DNA of 64,000 nt from Acidobacteria bacterium SCN 69-37 (GTDB taxonomy: Bacteria > Acidobacteriota > Vicinamibacteria > Vicinamibacterales > SCN-69-37). Numbering within the stretch: the stretch's first letter is position 1; each line of letters starts with the position of its first letter. The stretch is from NCBI GenBank assembly GCA_001724025.1, contig MEDJ01000020.1:186001-250000 (forward strand). The letters run 5' to 3'. The notes under the pieces are model-generated. The model made no database searches, was not told where the DNA came from, and saw nothing but the letters and a program-made list of their open reading frames with translations. Below, piece by piece: positions 15,616 through 23,066 of this stretch. Position numbers and translations under genes: made by a program.

Positions 15616-16791
15616 ATGCGCCTGAACCGCCTGTTGCCAGGGCGACTCACGTTCGCGGGTGCGGCGTTCGTGTGGCTGATGGCTTCGCTGCACGGTCAGG
15701 AGTCCCTGCCCACGCGCCTGCTCCAGGCCGACGATCTCGTCCACCAGGGAAGTTTCACCATTCCGGCGATGCGCGACGCGTCGGGCGACCGCCTGCCGTG
15801 CGAGTACACGCAGGGCGTCATCGCGTTCAATCCGGCGCACGAGTCGCTGTTTCTCGTCTGTCACGACTGGACACAGACGGTGGCCGAGATCCGGATTCCT
15901 GATCTCGGGGGCGAGGCGACCGTTCTCCAACCGCCGACCGACGCGCTCGGTGGCCGGCTCAATCAGATCAACCCCTCCGATACCAACAGCAAGAAGATTG
16001 GCGGCATGCACGTCGCCGGCGACCGCCTGCTGCTGACGGCGTATTCCTTCTATGACGGTGCCGGGTCGGCCGTTGCGTCGCAGTTCGTGCGGTCCGTCAA
16101 TCTCGGCGAGGACGATCTGCAGGGGCCGTGGCGGATCGGCCGCGAAAATCCGGCGTTCTACGGCGGCTACATGGCGCCGATTCCGCCGGAATGGCAGGAT
16201 GCGCTGGGCGGGGCGCTGCTCGTCGGGCAGTGCTGCCTCAGCGTGATCAGCCGGACGTCGTACGGGCCGTCCGTCTCGTCCGTCAATCCCGCCGACCTGC
16301 TGGCCGCGCGCACCCGCGCGTCCGTGACCATGCTCGTGGGCTATCCGGACGCGCGCCGCGCGCTGGCGCCGTGGGAGTCGACAGGCCCGTTGTTCAACGG
16401 CACGACGATCATGCGTGGCGTGCTGCTGCCCGCGCACACGGCCACGGTGCTGTTCTTCGGCCGGCACGGGATGGGCAAGTACTGCTACGGCGAAGCGGTG
16501 GACTGTGGCGATCCGGCCGACAGCGGCAAGGGGACGCACGCCTATCCATACGAACCGCACGTCTGGGCCTACGACGCCCACGATCTCGCGGCCGTGCGCC
16601 GGGGCCGCAAACGCCCCTGGGATCTGAAGCCGTACGCGACCTGGCGACTGCCATCGGCCGTCAGGCAGGCCGGCATCGGCGGCGTAACCGTCGACGAAGC
16701 TACTGGCCGGATCTTCATCGCGGAGAACCACGGCGACAACGTCAAGCCCAGAATCCACGTCTTCCGCGTGCGCGACGTCGCCACGCCGTAG
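15616..16791 (+). CDS. Secreted protein of unknown function
   Basis: A 391-residue protein. A signal peptide is visible (basic MRLNRLLPGR, hydrophobic LTFAGAAFVWLMASL, then HGQES). The mature part has no recognised family and reads as a beta-rich, possibly propeller-like fold (GFNPAHESLF-type and GGVTVDEATGRIFIAENHGD-type blades). A few cysteines (LPCEYT, GQCCLS, KYCYGEAVDCGD) could form disulfides. It is the first host gene after the integrated element and stands alone. Confidence 0.7.
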   Translation: MRLNRLLPGRLTFAGAAFVWLMASLHGQESLPTRLLQADDLVHQGSFTIPAMRDASGDRLPCEYTQGVIAFNPAHESLFLVCHDWTQTVAEIRIPDLGGEATVLQPPTDALGGRLNQINPSDTNSKKIGGMHVAGDRLLLTAYSFYDGAGSAVASQFVRSVNLGEDDLQGPWRIGRENPAFYGGYMAPIPPEWQDALGGALLVGQCCLSVISRTSYGPSVSSVNPADLLAARTRASVTMLVGYPDARRALAPWESTGPLFNGTTIMRGVLLPAHTATVLFFGRHGMGKYCYGEAVDCGDPADSGKGTHAYPYEPHVWAYDAHDLAAVRRGRKRPWDLKPYATWRLPSAVRQAGIGGVTVDEATGRIFIAENHGDNVKPRIHVFRVRDVATP

Positions 16792-16836
16792 GCGCGCGAC
16801 GCGTTGGCCGCCGCGCGCGGGACACCGCGAGTCCTG

Positions 16837-16866
16837 TTGACAGTCGAAAGAAGGATTGTGTACTGT
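16837..16866 (+). promoter_or_regulatory. Possible promoter of the ADOP permease gene
   Basis: TTGACA (16837-16842) is followed after 18 bp by TACTGT (16861-16866). The -35 is perfect and the -10 is weak. The permease ATG is at 16904. Confidence 0.4.
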
Positions 16867-16903
16867 CCCCCTCGCTCATCGAAAGAAGAAGCGCGGGGGA
16901 CTG

Positions 16904-19636
16904 ATGGACTGGCCGGCACGGATCTGGCGGTGGGGACGACGGCTTCGCCGACGCGCTGACATCGAGCACGGTCTCGACGACGAGCTGCTGTTTCACGTCG
17001 AGCAGCAGACCGCGAAGAACGTGCGCGCCGGCATGGCGACCGACGAAGCGCGGCGCCAGGCGCTCCTGCAGTTCGGTGCGGTGGAGCGAACGAAAGAGCA
17101 GACGCGCGACGAGTTCCGGGCGTCGCACCTCGAAGATCTGTGGCGCGATGTGCGGTATGCCGTGCGACGGCTCGGTCGGACACCAGGTTTCACGTTCGTC
17201 GCGGTGTTAACGCTGGCCATCGGGATCGGCGCGACGACCGCAGTGTTCTCACTCGTCAACAGCATTCTGCTCAGGCCGCTGCCGTATCCCGAGTCCGAGC
17301 GACTCGTTTCCGTGAAGCATCACGCGCCTGGACTGGGCCTCGAGGACGCAGGTCTATCGGCCGGCACGTACTTCCATTACGCGGAACACACACGCTCGTT
17401 CCAGGGGCTCGCGGTCTATCAGGAAAGCGTTGGGAATGTTGGCGGCGACGACCGCGGCACCGAACGGGCGCACCTGACCTACGCGGGGCCCGAGTTGTTC
17501 GAAGTGCTGCGCGTGAGGCCCGCGCTTGGTCGTCTCTTCACGCGGGAAGACGGTGCGCGCGGGTTCATGGACATGACGTGGACGGTGCCCGTCTTGATCA
17601 GCCATGACTTCTGGCAGAGCCGGTACGGCGGCGACCCCGGCATCGCCGGGCGAGTGATCACCCTCGACGAAACCCCTCGGGTGATCCTGGGTGTGTTGCC
17701 CGAAGGCTTTGCGTTTCCGCGGCCTGACACACAGATCTGGGTGCTCTCCATGCCGTCGAAGGACCTCGCACGTCTTGCGGGGTCGTTGTCCTATGGTGCG
17801 ATCGCCCGTCTGCGATCCGACGTCACGCCGGCGGCGGCCTCCGCAGAGTTGACGGCCATTCTGCCGCGCATCGCAGGGACGTATCCGGACGCCACGACTG
17901 AACGGCTCGCCGAACTGCAACTTACGCCGTTCGTCACGCCGCTCTTGGACGACGTGGTCGGCCGCGCCGGCCCGACGCTCTGGGTTCTGTTCGGTGGGAT
18001 GGCGTTCGTGTTGCTCGTCGCATGTGCCAACGTCGCGAATCTGTTTCTCGTGCGTGCCGAACATCGCGACCGTGAGATTGCCGTGCGGAAGGCGTTGGGC
18101 GCCGGTCGTGCCGCCATTGCCCGTCTGCTGTCGGGAGAAGCGTTCGTCCTGGCGGCAGGTGGGGCGGTGGCCGGATGGTTGCTCGCGACGTGGGCCGTGT
18201 CGAGTCTGATCGCGTTCGCGCCCATCGGGTTGCCGCGTCTTGGTGAAGTGCGGCTGGACGGGCGCGCCTTCGCGTTCACCCTGACGGTGGCCGCGCTGAG
18301 CGCGCTCGTGTTCGGCGGCTTGTCGCTGCGACGCCGGACCGGCAGCACAGCGGAACGATCGAATCTGGCCCGAGGTCTTCGCACCACGACGACCGGACGC
18401 GGATCGGGACGCGTGCGTAACGCGCTCGTGGCCGCGCAGGTGGCGTTCGCGCTCGCGTTGCTCGCGGGCTCCGCGCTCATGGCGCAGAGCTTCTGGCGGC
18501 TGACGCACGTCGAGCCTGGCTTCGCGCCGGACAACGTGCTGACGATCGAAGTGGGGATGCCGGGCAACCGTGCCAATCGATATCGAGCCACCTACGGGGA
18601 ACTGCTCAATCGCGTGCGCGCACTTCCCGGTGTTCGCAGCGCCACGGCTGCGAGTTTCGTTCCACTTGCGGGTGCCCTGCATGTGTTCCCGGTCCAGGTT
18701 GGCGTGGCGGGGCAGCCGTCGGCAAACGTCGAGACGCCGGTGCCGTTGAAGTTCGTCATGCCTGACTACTTCCAGGTCATGGGCACGCGGATCCTGGAAG
18801 GCATCGACTTCGGGCCACGTGGCGACGTCGACGTACCTCAACCGGTGTGGGTGAGCGCGGCGCTGGCACGTCGTCTCTTTCGCGGCGAGAGCGCCGTCGG
18901 CCGGCAGATCCGACGTCTCGAGTCCAACGGCGCGGAAGTCACGATGTTCGATCGCGCACGTGGCGCGTCTGTGGTTCCGCCGTTCACGATTGCCGGCGTG
19001 GTCGCCGACGTGGCGGAGGATTCCCTGCGACAAGGGCCGAGCGAGATCGTCTACATTCCGCTCATCGAGCCGGCGGTCGAACGGTCCATTGTTCCCGTCA
19101 ACATGACGCTCGCCATCCGCACCGCTGGTGAGCCGTTCACGATTGCCGCATCAGTGCGACAGGTCATCGAAGATCTCGATCCGGCACTGAGTATCGCCCG
19201 CATTCGGCCGCTCTCGGCCATTGTTGCCGCCTCGACGGCCACGGAGACGTTTCTCGCCGTGCTGCTGTTGTTCGGCGCGGTCGTCTCCCTGTTTCTCGGC
19301 GCCCTTGGTGTGTATGGCGTCGTGGCGCAGGCCGTACGTCGACGCACGAGGGAGATCGGCGTGCGGATCGCACTCGGCGCGCAGACCGGCGACGTCGTGG
19401 GCATGGTGCTGAGCGAGGTGACTGGTGTGGTGGTCGTTGGAGCCGTAGTCGGACTCGTTACGGCGTTGGCCGCGACGCGCGCATTGCAGTCGTTCCTGTT
19501 CGGTGTGGAGCCCGCTGACGTCGTGACGCTCGTGGCGGTGACGACGATCTTGTGCGGCGTGGCATTGGTAGCTGCGTGGATGCCTTCGCGGCGCGCGACG
19601 CGCGTCGATCCGGTAGTGGCGTTGAAGGTGGAATGA
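16904..19636 (+). CDS. ADOP-type ABC transporter permease (MacB/FtsX-like)
   Basis: A 910-residue inner-membrane permease. The first 80 residues form the soluble N-terminal extension typical of acidobacterial duplicated orphan permeases (DIEHGLDDELLFHVEQQT, ARRQALLQFG). A first transmembrane helix and MacB-like periplasmic domain follow, then an FtsX domain around residue 380 (NVANLFLVRAEHRDREIAVRKALGAG). A second periplasmic domain and final FtsX domain come last (VYGVVAQAVRRRTREIGVRIALGAQ), ending RRATRVDPVVALKVE. No ATPase gene is adjacent, so it is an orphan permease. The start is the ATG at 16904 after GGGGGA. Confidence 0.93.
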   Translation: MDWPARIWRWGRRLRRRADIEHGLDDELLFHVEQQTAKNVRAGMATDEARRQALLQFGAVERTKEQTRDEFRASHLEDLWRDVRYAVRRLGRTPGFTFVAVLTLAIGIGATTAVFSLVNSILLRPLPYPESERLVSVKHHAPGLGLEDAGLSAGTYFHYAEHTRSFQGLAVYQESVGNVGGDDRGTERAHLTYAGPELFEVLRVRPALGRLFTREDGARGFMDMTWTVPVLISHDFWQSRYGGDPGIAGRVITLDETPRVILGVLPEGFAFPRPDTQIWVLSMPSKDLARLAGSLSYGAIARLRSDVTPAAASAELTAILPRIAGTYPDATTERLAELQLTPFVTPLLDDVVGRAGPTLWVLFGGMAFVLLVACANVANLFLVRAEHRDREIAVRKALGAGRAAIARLLSGEAFVLAAGGAVAGWLLATWAVSSLIAFAPIGLPRLGEVRLDGRAFAFTLTVAALSALVFGGLSLRRRTGSTAERSNLARGLRTTTTGRGSGRVRNALVAAQVAFALALLAGSALMAQSFWRLTHVEPGFAPDNVLTIEVGMPGNRANRYRATYGELLNRVRALPGVRSATAASFVPLAGALHVFPVQVGVAGQPSANVETPVPLKFVMPDYFQVMGTRILEGIDFGPRGDVDVPQPVWVSAALARRLFRGESAVGRQIRRLESNGAEVTMFDRARGASVVPPFTIAGVVADVAEDSLRQGPSEIVYIPLIEPAVERSIVPVNMTLAIRTAGEPFTIAASVRQVIEDLDPALSIARIRPLSAIVAASTATETFLAVLLLFGAVVSLFLGALGVYGVVAQAVRRRTREIGVRIALGAQTGDVVGMVLSEVTGVVVVGAVVGLVTALAATRALQSFLFGVEPADVVTLVAVTTILCGVALVAAWMPSRRATRVDPVVALKVE

Positions 19637-19691
19637 CAGGGGACTACGGGGCCACGCGGCCGCGAGGCTACTGCGCGGCGACGGGCGGGTG

Positions 19692-19814
19692 CCCTGTAGG
19701 GGCGACGCATGCGTCGCCCCTACAGGGGGACAGAGGCGGACACGAGGATCGGGCGGACACAATGTCCGCCCCTGCGTGTACCCGAAACGGAGCGCAGGGG
19801 CTTCAGCCCCTGCG
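19692..19814. repeat. Cluster of three different palindromic repeats
   Basis: 19692-19727 is a 36-bp perfect palindrome with half-site CCCTGTAGGGGCGACGCA. 19751-19771 pairs GGGCGGACA with TGTCCGCCC across 3 bases. 19793-19814 has arms CGCAGGGGCT and AGCCCCTGCG across TC. They fill the gap between the ADOP gene and its truncated copy. No gene is seen in 19637-19823. Confidence 0.85.
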
Positions 19815-19823
19815 AACACATCA

Positions 19824-20096
19824 ATGACCTGGATCATCAACGCCTGGCGCCGCCTTCGGTCCCTTGTCCGACGTACCGACATCGAGCACGGTTTGGACGA
19901 CGAGCTGCTGTTCCACATCGAGCAGCAAACGGGGAAGAACGTGCGCGCGGGGATGGCGCCGGACGAGGCGCGGCGCCAGGCGCTCCTGCAGTTCGGTGCG
20001 GTGGAACCGACGAAAGAGCAGACGCGCGACGAGTTCCGGGCGTCGCGATTGGTTCGGCGACCGGCAGACGTCGGCGTGAGCGTGGGGCTTCCCTGA
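19824..20096 (+). pseudogene. Truncated ADOP permease copy (N-terminal domain only)
   Basis: The 90 codons repeat the N-terminal domain of the neighbouring permease almost base for base between the DIEHGLDDELLFH and DEFRAS segments. The reading then diverges into RLVRRPADVGVSVGLP and stops, where the intact gene continues with LEDLWRDVRYAVRRLG. The membrane and MacB domains are absent, and the 3' end is replaced by palindromic repeats. It is probably a relic of tandem duplication followed by deletion. Confidence 0.85.
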
Positions 20097-20190
20097 GGCT
20101 GAAGCCTCAGGGCTCCGGCGGATGGAACCTCAGGGCTCCGAACGGCAGGGGAAGCTTCAGGACTCCGCACAGCAGGAGATGCCTCAGGCT
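20091..20190. repeat. Palindrome and degenerate 24-27 bp direct repeats
   Basis: 20091-20112 has arms CCCTGAGGCT and AGCCTCAGGG around GA. Three to four degenerate units containing CCTCAGGGCTCCG follow. The same unit is expanded inside a coding region at 24183-24398. No gene is seen from 20097 to 20234. Confidence 0.75.
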
Positions 20191-20234
20191 CCGGCCGGCA
20201 GGACAGGCCGGCACGGTTCCGAGCCTCTCAGGCC

Positions 20235-21986
20235 TCACCACCAGGGGCCGTCGACGAACTCATAGCGTGACCGGACGGCCTGCGCCATGACGGCCATCGG
20301 CTCGGCGAGTTGGCCGCGCCGGTAGTCGGTTTCCGCAGCCCGGATGGTCTCGGCCAGGACGAAATCGCCGAATACGTCCGCGATCCAGCGAGAGAAGTCG
20401 TTCCGCACGAGGTGACCGTGCAGCCGCGCCGTTCGCGTGGACTCGATGACGGTCACGAACTCGCGGAGCGTGCGAATCCGGTGAGTGGTCGGCGCCCCGT
20501 CGTGCCACACGACGAACCCGAGCGATTCCCCAATCGGCACGTCGATGTATTTCGCCTGGTGTCTGACATGCGGCGTCAGGCGCGGGGCCAGGCGGATGCG
20601 TCTGACCCCGCCCTGCGTTTCCTCCGTGACCGGCAGGATGGCGGCCTCGTCGATGTCGAGTCCCCCGAGCAGATGACGCCATGTCGACGCCACGGGACGC
20701 CCGGCGCACGTGGGACACAGCGTCAGCAGCGCGTCGGCCTCGTACGGGTCCGACTCGCGCGTGACCACGATGACCTGTGTCGAGGCGAGCGCCGCCGGGT
20801 GGAGCTTCGATGCGCGGTAGGACACGAGCGTGTACCCGTTGATCTCGAGATCGAGCAACTCGGGGACGTCGGTGTCATACAGGAAGTAGTGCGCCTCGTC
20901 CACGATGATGCGATGGGGGATGCCCGTGTGGCGACGGAGCACGTTGAGCGCCGGCAGCAGATTGCGCATGTACGCAACCTTCGGATCGTGCGCGACGCGC
21001 GACAGGTCGATGACCACGCTCACGTCGGCGTGCCGCAGCGCGCGGACGACGTCGGCGGGGCGCGGCAGGGGATCGGCGCCGCCGAGCACGGTCACGCCCG
21101 GCAGCGCCTCGAGCGCCACGTAGTCGCCCTCGGGATCGAGGATGCAGAGGGAATAGCCGTGCAGGATGAGCTGCTCGCAGAGCAGGCCCGCCACCCACGA
21201 CTTGCCCGATTTCGGGGCCCCGGCAACGAGCACGTTCCGGCCGCGCACGGCGAGTTCGAACGGCGTCCCCGTCGCGTCGTGGCCGAGCCGCAGACGACGA
21301 CGCGTGCGAGTCGGCACCGGGAGCAGGCGATCCACGGCCAGGCGACGGATGTAGTCCGCCACCGCAGCCGGACCGGTCCCCGGCAGGACGTCGTCGGCCG
21401 CGGCCTGCAGGGCGGCGCTGCCCCAGCCCACCGCCACCCCCACTTCACACACCTGGAGCAGGTCGTGATCGTTCTCGGCATCGCCGATGCCGAGCGCGTT
21501 GCGCGGCGACAACCGCAGTACGGCGAGCGCCTGCCGCAGCCCGGACGCCTTGCTGATCGTCTGCGGCAGCACCATCAGCCGGCTGCGGTTGAAGACGATC
21601 GACAACGGCAACTCGAGCCGCCGGATGACGTCCAGGATGGCTGGCGCCTGGCTCGCGTCGGCCTCGACGACGACAGTGCCGGTATCGACGCGGACGCCTG
21701 CCTGCCCGAGCGCGTCGAGGAAGGCGGGTGCCGGCGGCGATCCGTTCCGCGTTGTATAGCCGCTGGCCGGGAACTCGACCACGGCACCGTTTTCGGCCAC
21801 CACGGCGTCGACGAAGTGCAGGCCGCCTGTCACGCGGCGCAGGTCCTCGAGAATCCTGCCGGTGACGAGGATGACGACCACACCGCGCGCCCTGACGTCG
21901 GCAATCGCCTCGCGCACCGCGTCGTCGAGCCGGTCGTGGCGCGCGATCGTGCCGTCGAAGTCGAGGGCGAGCACCGAGAACTTCAT
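20235..21986 (-). CDS. HAD phosphatase fused to a HerA/DUF87-like ATPase
   Basis: A 583-residue fusion. Residues 1 to about 215 are a HAD-IIB (Cof-type) hydrolase: DFDGTIARHD nucleophile motif, VTGR, GDAENDHDLL. Around residue 255 a P-loop ATPase starts with Walker A VLVAGAPKSGKSW. It continues with DPEGDYVALE, a Walker B-like IIVDEAHYFLYD and TQVIVVTRESD, as in HerA/FtsK-like pumps. It has no signal or membrane segment and is predicted cytosolic. It lies 27 bp downstream of a UspA gene under an apparent sigma-54 promoter, suggesting a stress- or redox-linked role. Substrates are unknown. Confidence 0.82.
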   Translation of the reverse strand: MKFSVLALDFDGTIARHDRLDDAVREAIADVRARGVVVILVTGRILEDLRRVTGGLHFVDAVVAENGAVVEFPASGYTTRNGSPPAPAFLDALGQAGVRVDTGTVVVEADASQAPAILDVIRRLELPLSIVFNRSRLMVLPQTISKASGLRQALAVLRLSPRNALGIGDAENDHDLLQVCEVGVAVGWGSAALQAAADDVLPGTGPAAVADYIRRLAVDRLLPVPTRTRRRLRLGHDATGTPFELAVRGRNVLVAGAPKSGKSWVAGLLCEQLILHGYSLCILDPEGDYVALEALPGVTVLGGADPLPRPADVVRALRHADVSVVIDLSRVAHDPKVAYMRNLLPALNVLRRHTGIPHRIIVDEAHYFLYDTDVPELLDLEINGYTLVSYRASKLHPAALASTQVIVVTRESDPYEADALLTLCPTCAGRPVASTWRHLLGGLDIDEAAILPVTEETQGGVRRIRLAPRLTPHVRHQAKYIDVPIGESLGFVVWHDGAPTTHRIRTLREFVTVIESTRTARLHGHLVRNDFSRWIADVFGDFVLAETIRAAETDYRRGQLAEPMAVMAQAVRSRYEFVDGPWW

Positions 21987-22013
21987 GACAGCTGCTGCCT
22001 GCCGTCTGACGCG

Positions 22014-22907
22014 TCAGGCACGGACGGTCAGCACCGGGCACGTGGCGGACCGCACCACCTGGTTGGTCGTCGATCCGAAGAAGATCAGATCGAGGGTCCG
22101 TCGTCCGTGAGCCCCGAGGACGATCAGGTCCGCGCCTTCCTGGGCGGCGATGCGCACGACCTCCTCGTGCGGGCGGCCCGTTGCGGTCATGACCCGGACA
22201 TCGCACCAGGTGCGGGCCGTCTCCGGTACCAGGGCCGCGAGGCGATCGTGGACGGCCTCGCGGTGTTCGTCGCGAATCTGCCGCGTGGCCTGATCGAACT
22301 GCGCGGGCAGGAGACGATCCTCGTCCCAGTCGAAGACGTGCAGCAGCGTCAGCCGGCGACCCGATTCCTGTGCCAGCTGCAGACCGTACTCGAGCGCCCT
22401 CGACGACGCGGGCGAGAAGTCGACGGCGCACAGGATCGACGTGAAGGGCTGCGGCTGGGCCGGCGCTCCGGGCGCCGACGGCGGAATCGTGAGCACCGGA
22501 CACGGCGCCTTGCGCAGCGTCTTTTCCGCGACCGACCCCAGCAGGAACCGTTCGAAGCCGCTGTGCCCGTGCGTGCCGATGACGATCAGATCGGCAGGCC
22601 ACGCCCGGGCCTCTTCCACGATGGCCGTGACGGCGGCGGCCCCGTGGGCCACTTTGGTCGTGACGGCCGCCCCCGCCGGCGCATGGCGATCGACGAACAG
22701 CCGGAGGTCGGCCTCGAAATCCTGCAGCTGCGCGGGCGACAGGCCGGGTGGCGAGGCGATCGTCGCCGGCGGCGCGTTGATCCAGGCCACTTCGAACGCC
22801 GTGAGTGCGGCCTCGTACCAGCCGGCCAGCATCAGACCGTAATCGAGCGCGCGGCCCGACGTCAGTGAGCGATCGACAGGGCAGAGAATCCGTTGAATCT
22901 CGATCAT
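22014..22907 (-). CDS. Tandem universal stress protein (two UspA domains)
   Basis: A 297-residue protein with two UspA domains. The first starts IEIQRILCPVDRS and has the ATP-binding pattern IVIGTHGHSGFERFLLGSVAEKTLR. The second starts FTSILCAVDFSPAS and has IVLGAHGRRTLDLIFFGSTTNQVVR. Both G-x2-G-x9-G-S/T signatures suggest nucleotide binding. The start is the ATG at 22907 after GGAGG. A near-consensus sigma-54 promoter lies directly upstream. It is the first gene of an operon with the HAD-ATPase. Confidence 0.93.
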   Translation of the reverse strand: MIEIQRILCPVDRSLTSGRALDYGLMLAGWYEAALTAFEVAWINAPPATIASPPGLSPAQLQDFEADLRLFVDRHAPAGAAVTTKVAHGAAAVTAIVEEARAWPADLIVIGTHGHSGFERFLLGSVAEKTLRKAPCPVLTIPPSAPGAPAQPQPFTSILCAVDFSPASSRALEYGLQLAQESGRRLTLLHVFDWDEDRLLPAQFDQATRQIRDEHREAVHDRLAALVPETARTWCDVRVMTATGRPHEEVVRIAAQEGADLIVLGAHGRRTLDLIFFGSTTNQVVRSATCPVLTVRA

Positions 22908-22930
22908 CACGAGCCTCCGTGGTCCATCGT

Positions 22931-22945
22931 GCAACTCGCGAGCCA
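22931..22945 (-). promoter_or_regulatory. Sigma-54 (-24/-12) promoter of the UspA/HAD-ATPase operon
   Basis: On the minus strand the sequence TGGCTCGCGAGTTGC matches TGGCACG-N4-TTGC at all but one fixed position, with the required GG-N10-GC spacing. The predicted start is near 22920, just before the ribosome binding site GGAGG. Confidence 0.7.
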
Positions 22946-22995
22946 CCGGCCGGGGGCGCCAGGCATGTTCGCGGCACGCTGGCAGACGGCCGTCA

Positions 22996-23011
22996 CGCGG
23001 GGGATTCCGCG
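22996..23011. promoter_or_regulatory. Candidate activator site upstream of the UspA operon
   Basis: CGCGGGGGATTCCGCG has arms CGCGG and CCGCG separated by 6 bp. It is 51-66 bp upstream of the -24 box. It is nearly identical to the dyad upstream of the cbb3 promoter at 26196-26211. Confidence 0.5.
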
Positions 23012-23066
23012 ATCGTTCGCGACATCGGGCAAAACTCCGCAGCCGTCTCGACGGACCGCGCCACAG

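Noticed and set aside
20310-22868. Long plus-strand open frame of about 850 codons opposite the HAD-ATPase and UspA genes
   Set aside because: It is rich in Arg, Gln, His and Glu without any domain, and lies opposite two genes with complete motifs. It is a shadow of GC-rich coding sequence.
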